A stretch of DNA of 64,000 nt from Fallopia convolvulus (taxonomy: Eukaryota > Streptophyta > Magnoliopsida > Caryophyllales > Polygonaceae), in NCBI GenBank assembly GCA_964016875.1, contig OZ024719.1, positions 26,727,877-26,791,876 of the forward strand. The letters run 5' to 3'. This document shows positions 11,401 through 21,319 of the stretch, one piece after another (the stretch's first letter is position 1; the number at the start of each line of letters is the position of its first letter). The notes beneath the pieces are model-generated. The model ran no database searches, was not told the DNA's origin, and saw only the letters and a program-made list of their open reading frames with translations. A program made the position numbers and the translations under genes.

Positions 11401-12533
11401 AGTAGATTGCTTGAAATTAAATTGCGACAAACGAAACTTCTTGCAAATTGATTGAAAGACTTTTGTGGAGGGATGGCCAAGCTTGTGATGAAGTGAATGC
11501 GAAGAGGTGACATCGGCGACATTGACTGTAGGCTTTGAGCGAGGCCATAAGTAAACGTCGTCAACACATGGTCCTTCAAGAAGAGTTTCCCATGTTTTGG
11601 TGTCCTTCACATTAAAACCATTTGGCAAAAACAAAACACCAAGATTAGTATCACGAGTGAAATTTGAAACGGATAGAATGTTTTTGGCAATATGAGGAAC
11701 ATGTAAAACATCATGAAAATCAATGTGTTTTGAGTTGTTTTGTAAAGAGAAGGAACCTTGGTTATGAATTTGTAAGCCCAAGCCATTGCCAACTACCATT
11801 TCATCCGGTCCATTATAAGGATAGTGAGAACTGAGATTGTTCAAGTCATAAGTAACATGGTGCGATGCACCGTTGTCAAACAACCATGGATTCGAATTAG
11901 GATTGGATGTGACAAGATTTGTTTGTGGTTTTGGTGATTGGACTGGAAAACGGTTGGTGGAGGGGAGGAGTAGGTTGGGGTGTTCTTCTTTGAGTTTGGG
12001 ACGTTGAGACATGACATGGCCTTTGTGTGTGCACCATTGACACTTGCCTAGGAAAGGTTTTGGTTGGCAGGGTTGTTGTGGAGCAGAATGTGGTGGTGAG
12101 TAATGAGATTATTTTGAGATTTAGGATAGGATTGCGTGTTTTGTGGAGAAGGGGAAGACAAGGATTGGTTCCAATTAGACTGAGAAGATTTTCCTTTGTA
12201 TTTTGAAGATCGGGTTTGAGCATTTAGGGCAGTGACCAAGTTTGTGGAGGAAATCTTTTTGAGGCTAAGTTCTTTGACAATGAGTTTTTCATGGAGTTCC
12301 TCAAATGAGATCTAGGTGTCCCTTGCATTGACTCCATCAATAACGGACTGATAGGAGTCATCGAGTCCGTTTAAGATTTTGTCGGTGAAGTCTTCTTAAG
12401 ACACTGGGGAATCAAGAGATGCAAGTAGATCAGCAGAAGCTCTCATGGCCACCATATATTCGGAAATGATTTGGGTTCCTTTTATGGTGTGATTGAGTTT
12501 GTATTTGATTTGTTGGATATGCCCGCGAGAGGC
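8390..12533 (-). pseudogene. copia gag 3' part and pol (PR, INT, RT, RNase H), broken
   Basis: Read leftward, 12533-12050 continues Gag, with in-frame TAA (near 12396) and TAG (near 12314). 12012-11185 holds protease and the integrase zinc finger (HHKLGHPS...CISCQSNK). The protease motif is WLFDNGAS, with Asn where copia proteases have Ser or Thr. Integrase core continues at 11309-10767 (SDNGGEF, YWSYAVKTAVYLINRLPS). Reverse transcriptase lies at 9696-9085, with YVDDIIVTG, and RNase H at 9187-8390, with SSTEAEYKAL and the terminal LADVLTKPL. Several frame changes separate these blocks. The order PR-INT-RT-RH identifies Ty1/copia. Confidence 0.88.
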
Positions 12534-13892
12534 TGATAGCTTGCATATAGGTAGTGTTTAGAATGCATGCTTACGTTTCTTTTGCGTTGCTTTTAGGTAG
12601 TTTTAGTTAGTTTCTTTAGTGTCTTAGAGTGTCTAGGAGTTTTGGGTTTTGCACTTGTTCTATGTTGTTTTACAGGTCTTAAAGTGAAGAAGTGTGAAAG
12701 GAATTGAACCGGGGAAAGAACGCTTGAATTCGAGCCATCCGTTGGAGTTGATGGTTCGACACCTCTGTCTTGAAAGGGTTCGTTCGGGAGCTATAGTGAT
12801 CTGATAAAGTTGAGTTTGGCATCATTGGAAAGCTAATTCAAGGAGCTACAATTCATGTTTTGACCCCGAGTCCAAATTCCAACTCGAAGTGAGTCAAAAC
12901 AGCCCCCGAAGTGTGACATGAGTTCTGAACTAAGGTGCCGGCGGCGCCCGCCGCCCCTGACCGCCGCGAAGACCGTTACTTGCCACGTGTTTTGTTTCTA
13001 TTGGTCCTTTTCTATCATTATTATTCCGAGATATTATATTTTTGGGATATAGTTTTAGACCTAGTTTGATATATTAGGTTTTAGAGAGTTGCATCTCTCA
13101 TTCATACACTATTATCATATTTTCCATTCAGAGTTTTTAGCTTTTCATGGAGAACTAAGCCCTTTTGCTTAGTCGGACAGTTTGAAGCTTCGTTTTGACT
13201 TTCAGTTGTGAGATTTCTACTCTTTATCTATTGCATGGAATTATTTTACTCTCTTGTTTGAATTGTTTATGTGATTGATTTCAGCAATTTCTAGGGTTGT
13301 TGATATTGAATCTCAATTGCTAGATCTAGAGAAATTACTGGTTGAGTATTTCATAGTAGCAAACTGCATTGTATTAGTATCTGGTTGTGCTAGTCTATTG
13401 TAGCAGAGAGTTAAATTGCATTCTAGTATAAAAGCTGGTTGTTTTATGCTAGAATTGTATCCTGATTATATTCCTATTCTTCATGCTGCTTTTGAATTGA
13501 ATCTTATTAGTTTCAGGTTTATTCAATTAGTTAGGATTGATAGTATCTGGTTGTGCTATTAATTATCTTTGAAAAGGAATTGGAATTCCATATGCATGCA
13601 ATATTGAGTGAATCGATGATCAACTTGTCATACGAATATGGATCTCTGGTTGACTAAGTGTTTTCCATAAATTGATAAAAACCCAAACTTTAATTGCTTT
13701 ATTAGTTTTTGCATGCTCAATAGTTAGTTTAATTCTAAAAAAAACCCTTTTACTTTAATTGACACAAAATTTACATAGAAAGATAAATCTCCTCCCTGTG
13801 GATTCGACCCTTACTTCCCTAAGACTACAGTCTTTAGGTTGTTAGGACTCTTTTGCATAGCCGTGATTTGCACGACCATTTCACGCCTATCA
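12534..13892 (+). repeat. 5' LTR of Athila-like element 1
   Basis: Begins TGATAGCTTGC and ends CACGCCTATCA. It matches 18196-18592 plus 22073-23031 almost throughout. At 12938-12970 it carries a GC-rich palindromic patch containing GCGGCGCCCGCC, the same words that are repeated in the gag C-terminus. Confidence 0.9.
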
Positions 13893-13895
13893 AAT

Positions 13896-13913
13896 TGGCG
13901 CCGTTGTCGGGGA
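13896..13913 (+). other. primer-binding site, tRNA-Asp type
   Basis: TGGCGCCGTTGTCGGGGA starts three bases after the 5' LTR. It matches the Athila-type aspartate-tRNA PBS except for one T. Confidence 0.8.
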
Positions 13914-13969
13914 GGCAATAATTGTCTTTTTGTGTAATTTTTGTGCCAATTTTGGTGTGAACCTATCTT

Positions 13970-15697
13970 ATGGTTCACAACCATGCTACTAATACTTCAA
14001 ATCCTTTGTTTGATCCAGAAATTGAACGGACTCTGTTTAGAACTCGTCGAGCTGTGCGTGCATTATTACAAGAGTTTGAAGCAATGGGTGATCAGCGAGT
14101 TACTCTAGAGAGCTTGAAAACTCCTAATCTGAATCAGCCTACACGTGCAGTGCAATTCCCAACCCTTGGTGATGGGGTGAAGTTTGAGCTCAAAACAGGA
14201 GTAGTTCATCTACTCCCAAAATTCAACGGAACTCCACTTGAGGATCCCATTCAACATCTTGATGAGTTCCTTGATGTCTGCACCAGCATGTGTCCCTCTG
14301 ATATTACTGAAGAACAGATGAGGCTGAGAGCGTTTTCTTTTTCTTTGAAAGAATCCGCTAAAGACTGGTATCATACTTTACCTCCTGGAAGCGTTACTAC
14401 TTGGGTAAACTTGAAGAAGTTGTTTTTGGACAAATACTTCCCTCCAATCAAGTCTAATCAACTCAAGAAGCAGATCTGTAACATAGAGCAATTCCCCAAC
14501 GAGTCGCTTTATGAATATTATGAGCGCTTCAAGAAGCTGGTAAAGAGTTGTCCCTACCATGGTTATGCTAATCATGATCTTATTCTCTATCTCCATGGAG
14601 GACTTCGTGAGGATGACAGGCGATTGGTCAATTCCTCTTGTGCTGGAAACATCATGAAAAGAACCTATGAAGAGGCTCTAGACATTTTTTCTACGCTGGC
14701 TGATGAGTCTAGGCAATATACTGGAAGAGGTTCTAAAAACCTGTCAGCCGCCAACTCTCACTCTAAAATTGATCAAGCTGATTTTGATGTGCTGAAAGAA
14801 GAAGTGAGGCGGTTGAAGTTGAAGGGTACTGCTCAACAAGTTAAGGCTTGTGGAAGCTGTAATGACGCCTTTCATCCTACTGATTCATGTCCTACACTAC
14901 AAGAGGAGGTGAACGCAGTTGGAGGGTACCAAATGAAGCCAAGAAATGATCCCTATTCAAACACTTACAACCCAAACTGGAAACATCATCAGAACTTCAG
15001 GTGGAGAGAGCCTGAGTCAACGCAGCAACAGGATCAGTTTCAACAAGCTAAACCATATGTGCCAAGGCCTCAAGGACAGAATCACAATGTATCCCCTTCT
15101 ATGGAAGACATGATGACGATGTTGATGCAAAGTAACCTCACTCTTCAAAATAGTATGACTCAACATCAAAATAGTATGACTCAACTGGCTCAAAATCAAG
15201 TCAAATTCCAAGATACTACATTAGCAAGCATTCACAACTTGGAACGACAGATGAGTCAAATCTCTGAAGCTGTAAGCAAACTGGAAGCAAGAGATTCGAA
15301 TAAGCTCCCCTCTCAAACAGAAGTCAACCCGAATATTCGGAATGTCAGTTCCATCATTTTAAGGAGTGGGAGACAACTTGAGGACAAAATAGTGGAAGAA
15401 TTTGGCAAGGAGGAAGGCGGCGACCGCCACCAGGATAGCGGCGCCCGCCATCAAATTGAGCTTGGCTACGGCAAATTGGAAAATAATGGCGGCGACCAAC
15501 AATTAATTGGCGGCGACCGCCGCCAAAATAGCGGCGCCCGCCGCCAGTCTAGCGGCGACCGCCGCAACGGTGCTCAAAACTTCGAAAAAATGGCGACCGC
15601 CACCTCCTGGCGGCGCCCGCCGCCATCCCGCCGCCCGCCCGCCGCCTCTCAGATCTTGATTTTTCTTCTTCTGATGTTGCTCACCACCCATTTGTAG
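13970..15697 (+). CDS. Athila-like Gag (575 residues)
   Basis: First ATG after the PBS. It opens with the Athila-style DPEIERTL segment. The retrotransposon-gag domain spans about residues 70-220 (LKKLFLDKYFPP, YEYYERFKKLVKSCP). A perfect CX2CX4HX4C zinc knuckle follows near residue 294 (CGSCNDAFHPTDSC), then a Gln/Asn-rich stretch. Residues about 483-550 are Gly/Arg/Asp-rich heptads encoded by 21-bp repeats (see 15416-15621). The tail after about residue 550 is likely out of frame: the protease frame is open from well upstream of its first Met, so Gag-PR was probably one ORF, with a one-base shift inside the repeats near 15600. In a normal element the product forms the cytoplasmic virus-like particle. 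Confidence 0.85.
   Translation: MVHNHATNTSNPLFDPEIERTLFRTRRAVRALLQEFEAMGDQRVTLESLKTPNLNQPTRAVQFPTLGDGVKFELKTGVVHLLPKFNGTPLEDPIQHLDEFLDVCTSMCPSDITEEQMRLRAFSFSLKESAKDWYHTLPPGSVTTWVNLKKLFLDKYFPPIKSNQLKKQICNIEQFPNESLYEYYERFKKLVKSCPYHGYANHDLILYLHGGLREDDRRLVNSSCAGNIMKRTYEEALDIFSTLADESRQYTGRGSKNLSAANSHSKIDQADFDVLKEEVRRLKLKGTAQQVKACGSCNDAFHPTDSCPTLQEEVNAVGGYQMKPRNDPYSNTYNPNWKHHQNFRWREPESTQQQDQFQQAKPYVPRPQGQNHNVSPSMEDMMTMLMQSNLTLQNSMTQHQNSMTQLAQNQVKFQDTTLASIHNLERQMSQISEAVSKLEARDSNKLPSQTEVNPNIRNVSSIILRSGRQLEDKIVEEFGKEEGGDRHQDSGARHQIELGYGKLENNGGDQQLIGGDRRQNSGARRQSSGDRRNGAQNFEKMATATSWRRPPPSRRPPAASQILIFLLLMLLTTHL
15416..15621 (+). repeat. 21-bp-step GC-rich palindromic repeats in gag
   Basis: Copies of GCGGCG(A/C)CCGCC start at 15417, 15438, 15489 (partly decayed), 15510, 15531 and 15552, each consecutive pair exactly 21 bases apart within its cluster. 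Two further copies at 15590 (partial) and 15610 are 20 apart. The word is close to self-complementary. The lost base in the last interval coincides with the gag-to-protease frame change. Confidence 0.85.
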
Positions 15698-15792
15698 TTG
15701 TCTCAGATGTTGAGAAGGCTTCTGAAACTCCTGTTTCTCCTGAATGGAAGCCTACTGCTCCTTTTCCATCTGCATTAAAGCGTACAGAGCCA

Positions 15793-16761
15793 TTGAAGCA
15801 AGACAAGGACATATTTGAGATGTTCAGAAAAGTTGAGGTCAACATGCCCCTACTAGATATAATCAAGTCAATTCCTCGTTATGCTAAGTTCTTAAACCAG
15901 ATGTGCACTACAAAGAGGATTCAGGATGAGAAAAGCAAGAAAAAGGTGAAGGTGACCAAACATGTCTCAACAATATTTCAAAAGCACTTACCCAAGAAAT
16001 GCGGGGATCCAGGTATGTTCACTATCCCTATTACTATTGAAGGTACTAAATTTGACAAGGCTATGTTAGATTTAGGTGCTTCAATTAATGTTATACCTTC
16101 ATCTCTCTGTGAGTTTATGAAACTGGGACCTATTCAGCCAACTAATATTTCTATTCAGTTAGCTGATAAGTCCACTGTGCGTCCTATAGGAGTGGTAGAG
16201 GATGTTTTGGTTATGGTTGGTAATCTTACTTTTCCTGCTGATTTTTATGTGCTTAATATGGAACATGATAATCATGCATTCCCTATTCTGTTAGGGAGAC
16301 CCTTCTTGAAAACCGCAAATACCAAAATAAATGTGAGTACTGGTTCTTTGACTATGGAATTTGATGGCCAGATTATAAATCATAATATCTACGACGCCAT
16401 TAAGTCTTCATCTAATAATCATTCTGTGTATGATGTTGATGTGCTTGAGCCTGTTGTGAAAGATATTCTTGTTGGAAACCACCTAGATGATATGAAATCT
16501 CTTGTTGATTCTAGTTTGTATTTCACTTCATTACTTAATATGCAGGACACTGTTAAGAAGTTGGATGCTTGCTATAAGCTTCCTCCTGAATTTTTGGAAC
16601 AAGCTCCTTTACCACTTACCTTGCCTAGCAAGAAACTTTTGTCCTCTATTGTGCAGACACAAGTAGTTGAATTGAAGAAACCACCAGAGCGCATAGGGCA
16701 ACCCCTTCCGCCACCCTTGCAACCTCCGTCGCGGCCACCACCGTTCCCTGACCCAAATTAG
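15793..16761 (+). CDS. Athila-like aspartic protease region, no RT behind it
   Basis: 322 residues from the first Met, in a different frame from the gag ORF. The frame is open upstream into the GC-rich repeats, so the true N-terminus is probably Gag. FRKVEVNMPLLDIIKSIPRYAKFL is the conserved Athila Gag-protease linker. The active-site motif is LDLGASINVIP near residue 97, followed by the Athila-type flap (IQLADKSTVRPIGVVEDVLV) and ILLGRPFL. The ORF ends in a Pro-rich tail (PLPPPLQPPSRPPP) and a stop, where intact elements continue into reverse transcriptase. Confidence 0.85.
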   Translation: MKQDKDIFEMFRKVEVNMPLLDIIKSIPRYAKFLNQMCTTKRIQDEKSKKKVKVTKHVSTIFQKHLPKKCGDPGMFTIPITIEGTKFDKAMLDLGASINVIPSSLCEFMKLGPIQPTNISIQLADKSTVRPIGVVEDVLVMVGNLTFPADFYVLNMEHDNHAFPILLGRPFLKTANTKINVSTGSLTMEFDGQIINHNIYDAIKSSSNNHSVYDVDVLEPVVKDILVGNHLDDMKSLVDSSLYFTSLLNMQDTVKKLDACYKLPPEFLEQAPLPLTLPSKKLLSSIVQTQVVELKKPPERIGQPLPPPLQPPSRPPPFPDPN

Positions 16762-18195
16762 TTGTTGGTTTGTAAGTTTTTCTCTTTCTCTTTACTTTTA
16801 CTTTACATTGGGGACAATGTAAGATTTAAGCATGGGGGAAGGGGATTACTTGTTTTGCATTCATGTAGTTGCATTAGATTAGGCATATTTACTTTATGTT
16901 GCATTGATTCAAATTCTTGAAAAAATGAAAAAAAATCAAAAAATTCATAAAAAAAAATCAAAAAAATATTACATTTTAGGCTCTTATGTCCCCATTGTGT
17001 AAGACCTATTATGTTTCTAAGTTGAGTATGAATTCTAACCCATGATTTGCACGATTTGCTGAAGTTGATATGATATGAGCATGATCATTGATTAATTACC
17101 TTGATTATAGGACTGAGCATGTATTTAGCTTGGGTATTTGATTCATTCTGAAGTTCTAGACAAAAAAATTAGCCTTGTGAGATATTTTTGGCCTTTCATG
17201 ATTATATTAGTTCTCTACATTCTTGAGTGTATCACCATGACTATCTAGCTCTAGAACTTGCATTATGACTCTTTTTCAAGGCTGTTTTATATGATTAAAA
17301 ACATGACATTAAAATGATTGAGACAATGTTTCTTTATAAGCCTATTATTTCCCTTCCTACCTTACGAGATCCATGTTTTTGATACCCCATTTCTTTTGAG
17401 CTTTAAGCCTATTTTTGATAATTTCACAAAATTTTCCTAGCCTAATAAGCTTGACCCATAATCCGGGATTCAGGACTTTAGGTTGTGTTTTTGTTTTGTG
17501 TGAGTTATTTATAAGTATGGGGAGTTGGAAGAAAAGGTGGAAAAAGAGGAAATACAACTCTTGGTTGCAAAGTGAAAAAAATGATGAAGATGAAAAGTTT
17601 GTGAAAAGCAAAAGAAAAAGTTCAGTTTAATTGTTAGTAGTCTTCATAAAGCAAAGAAAGAGTTGAAGAAAGAAACAAAGTGTATAAAAGTGTGTATGGA
17701 GTTAAGAAAGAAAAGTTTGGGAGAAGTAAGAAAAGAAAGTGTGTTGAAGTTGGGTTTAGGATTAGTTCTTTATCCCGGATTTAGCACCACATGCCAAATA
17801 TGATCCCTTCCAAATTTCTCTTTAGCTTGGCCCCATTACAACCCTTAAAAAGACCTCTTGATTTTTGTCATGTGTTTGATCCCCAGCGGTGGAGATTTAG
17901 AACTTTGATGCAAGCTTATGGTAGTCTAGTTTTCATGGTTGATTTCGAGCTAAACACCTACCCTTAAACACTTGAGAGTTTGAGTGCAAACACAATTTAC
18001 CTTGGTGAGGTCTAGAATGAATGAATGGTCTTTACTTTTTGCTTATTATAATGCATGCTATGAAGTCTTGGTCGGGTTTTTGATTATATGTGAAATGCTT
18101 GTTTGACTTGAGATGGATGTATGATTGCATTTTTGTGGTGTGTTTTGGATTTATGACTTGCTTGAGGACAAGCAAGGGTTAAGCATGGGGGAATT
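16762..18195 (+). other. 3' non-coding region of Athila-like element 1 with two polypurine-like blocks
   Basis: No coding motif is present. Near its start (16808-16844) it has GGGGACAATGT then TTTAAGCATGGGGGAAGGGG. At its end (18161-18195) it has GAGGACAAGCAAGGG then TTAAGCATGGGGGAA, which directly abuts the LTR and is the likely polypurine tract. The second Athila-like element has the same pair of blocks. Confidence 0.65.
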
Positions 18196-18592
18196 TGATA
18201 GCTTGCATATAGGTAGTGTTTAGAATGCATGTTTACGTTTCTTTTGCGTTGCTTTTAGGTAGTTTTAGTTAGTTTCTTTAGTGTCTAGGAGTTTTGAATT
18301 TTTTCACTTGTTCTATGTTGTTTTACAGGTCTTAAAGTGAACAAGTGTGAATGGAATTGAACCGGGGAAAGAACGCTTGAATTCGAGCCATCCGTTGGAG
18401 TTGATGGTTCGACACCTCTGTCTTGAAAGGGTTCGTTCGGGAGCTATAGTTATCTGATAAAGTTGAATTTGGCAGCATTGGAAAGCTAATTCAAAGAGCT
18501 ACAATTCATGTTTTTACCCCGAGTCCAAATTCCAACTCGAAGTGAGTCAAAACAGCCCCCAAAGTGTGACATGAGTTCTGAACTAAGGTGCC

Positions 18593-19341
18593 TGTTGAAA
18601 CCCGATATAACGCGCACTATAAATGGTATTATAAAAATACTAACTCTCGGGAATTCGTACAACCAAATGGTTTTCGTACGCGGATTATTCCTCCTCACCA
18701 CCCCTCAGTCGATTGTTTTTGCGCTTTTTACGAATAAAGCCTTTAGACCTTATACCGTTTATAGCGCGATCTCACTCGGAGATCAAACACGTCGAGCTTT
18801 GGCAAACGAGATAGTTCTCGAGCCAGAGAGGATTTTCGACCCTTTATTCTGTCTCACCTCATTCCTATTTATAGTAACGGTGAGCTGCTTGTTTACTAAT
18901 TAATGTCCGATGTGGGATACTTCTCATGAGAGATGTAAGCAGCTCACCAGCTAGTTGGTTTTGAATCATACGTGGAGAGTATATGCATGGGGGTGGTGGT
19001 GGTGTATTTTAATTGGACCAAAACAAGAATTATGCTTTTACAGATATGTTTAACTTTGAAGTTCGGTTGGGATGCACACGTGGGCCACCAACATATTCTA
19101 ATGGATTGTCATTTGTTTTGCTTAATGGGCCAAAGCCATGTTCATTTGATCGGTTATTTTCGAAAGTATACATGTACATGGCTTCACATGATAGCCCACG
19201 TGATGTCTCACACCATGCATAAATTCGTACCTTCAAGTGATGCCCAAACGCGTATACATAACGCGGTATTTTGCTCTCTTTTATTTCATTAATTTACTAA
19301 TCTGCCTTTGGTTATTTAGCGGTTTATTTTGCGCACCATCA
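18593..19341. repeat. left LTR of the minisatellite element
   Basis: 749 bp, TGTTGAAA...CACCATCA. It contains TTTATAGT and a CCGATGTGGGAT promoter-like stretch near 18905, but no ORF worth noting. Confidence 0.88.
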
Positions 19342-19470
19342 CAACCCCTTGGCTTGGTGTCCTCGTTCCACGAGGGCAACGAGACAACAAACAGGTGCGC
19401 AACTTATCGATTTTATGCGATGCGATTTAAACCCGAGATTAAGTAGGGTGGGCGTACTTTTACTAAGGTA

Positions 19471-19850
19471 GTTAGGACCTCGTCCCTTTAGAAAGTTAGT
19501 GAACCCCGTTAGCTTTAGAGAGTTAGGACCTCGTCCTTGGAGAGTTAGCGAACCTCATTTGCTTAGAGAGTTAGGACCTCGTCCTCGGAGAGTTAGCGAA
19601 CCATGTTCGCTTAGAGAGTTAGGACCTCGTCCTTTTGAGAGTTTGGACCTCGTCCATAAGAGAGTTTGGACCTCGTCCCCTGAGAATTAGCGAACCTCGT
19701 TCACTTAGAGAATTAGGACCTCGCCCTTTGAGATTATTTGGACCTCGTCCTTTAGATTATTAGGACCTCATCCTTAGAGAGTTTGGACCTCGTCCAAAAG
19801 AGAGTCTGGACCTCGTCCATAAGAGAGTCTGGACCTCGTCCATAAGAGAG
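19471..19850. repeat. irregular minisatellite with 'ggacctcgtcc' core
   Basis: At least a dozen copies of (T/A)GGACCTCGTCC separated by about 18-45 bases of variants of 'gagagtt' and 'agcgaacctcgttcgctta'. Spacing tightens to about 27 bases in the last copies. It adjoins the 44-bp array directly. Confidence 0.75.
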
Positions 19851-19853
19851 TCT

Positions 19854-21219
19854 CCAACCCCAAGCGGGAAGCGAGGAGTGAATTTGCGCACTTTATCGAG
19901 AATCTCCAACCCCAAGCGGGAAGCGAGGGGTGGATTAGCGCATTTTTCGAGAATCTCCAACCCCCAAGCGGGAAGCGAGGGGTGGACCTTAACGAGATTT
20001 TCCCACCCCAAGCGGAAAGCGAGGGGTGGATCTTAACGAGATTTTCCAACCCCAAGCGGGAAGTGAGGGGTGAACCTTTAACGAGATTCTCCAACCCCAA
20101 GCGGGAAGCGAGGGGTGGACCTTAACGAGATTTTCCAACCCAAGCGGGAAGCGAGGGGTGGACCTTTAACGAGATTCTCCAACCCCAAGCGGGAAGCGAG
20201 GGGTGGACCTTAGCGAGATTTTCCAACCCCAAGCGGGAAGCGAGGGGTGGACCTTTACGAGATTTTCCAACCCCAAGCGGGAAGCGAGGGGTGGACCTTT
20301 AACGAGATTCTCCAACCCCAAGCGGGAAGCGAGGGGTGGACCTTAACGAGATTTTCCAACCCCAAGCGGGAAGCGAGGGGTGGACCTTTACGAGATTTTC
20401 CAACCCCAAGCGGGAAGCGAGGGGTGGACCTTAACGAGATTTTCCAACCCCAAGCGGGAAGCGAGGGGTGGACCTTTAACGAGATTCTCCAACCCCAAGC
20501 GGGAAGCGAGGGGTGGACCTTAGCGAGATTTTCCAACCCCAAGCGGGAAGCGAGGGGTGGACCTTAGCGAGATTTTCCAACCCCAAGCGGGAAGCGAGGG
20601 GTGGACCTTTACGAGATTTTCCAACCCCAAGCGGGAAGCGAGGGGTGGACCTTTAACGAGATTCTCCAACCCCAAGCGGGAAGCGAGGGGTGGACCTTAA
20701 CGAGATTTTCCAACCCCAAGCGGGAAGCGAGGGGTGGACCTTAGCGAGATTTTCCAACCCCAAGCGGGAAGCGAGGGGTGGACCTTTACGAGATTTTCCA
20801 ACCCCAAGCGGGAAGCGAGGGGTGGACCTTTAACGAGATTCTCCAACCCCAAGCGGGAAGCGAGGGGTGGACCTTAACGAGATTTTCCAACCCCAAGCGG
20901 GAAGCGAGGGGTGGACCTTTACGAGATTTTCCAACCCCAAGCGGGAAGCGAGGGGTGGACCTTAACGAGATTTTCCAACCCCAAGCGGGAAGCGAGGGGT
21001 GGACCTTTAACGAGATTCTCCAACCCCAAGCGGGAAGCGAGGGGTGGACCTTAACGAGATTTTCCAACCCCAAGCGGGAAGCGAGGGGTGGACCTTAACG
21101 AGATTTTCCAACCCCAAGCGGGAAGCGAGGGGTGGGCCTTTACGAGATTTTCCAACCCCAAGCGAGAAGCGAGGGGTGGACCATTACGAGATTTTCCAAC
21201 CCCAAGCGGGAACGAGGCC
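19854..21219. repeat. 44-bp minisatellite, about 31 units, with 12-unit higher-order repeat
   Basis: Each unit has the core CCAACCCCAAGCGGGAAGCG, then AGGGGTGGACC and a short linker ending in GAGATTTTCC or GAGATTCTCC. Four linker types recur: A (ttaacg), B (tttaacg, with ttctcc), C (ttagcg) and D (tttacg). Units from 20223 read DBADABCCDBAC, then from 20754 DBADABAAD, an offset of exactly 531 bases (12 units). The first units (19854-20060) and the last (21170-21219) are the most diverged, as in many arrays homogenised from the middle. The ORFs seen across it on both strands are artefacts of the repeat. Confidence 0.9.
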
Positions 21220-21319
21220 TTATATAGCCTCGCACCATGTGTTGTTCTGAGAAGTTATCTACTTCTCTTCAATGAATAAGATTAATGGGCCAAGGCCCAA
21301 TTCCCATAGACGGTGCCAG

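Noticed and set aside
19854..21219. Regular repeats resembling a CRISPR array
   Set aside because: There are no unique spacers; linkers are a few near-identical variants. Context is a plant LTR element with a TSD.
20247..21279. Long open frames on both strands across the 44-bp array (repeats of NEIFQPQAGSEGW and similar)
   Set aside because: They follow from a stop-free repeat unit whose length is not a multiple of three, so all frames cycle through the same peptides. No start context, no relation to any known protein.
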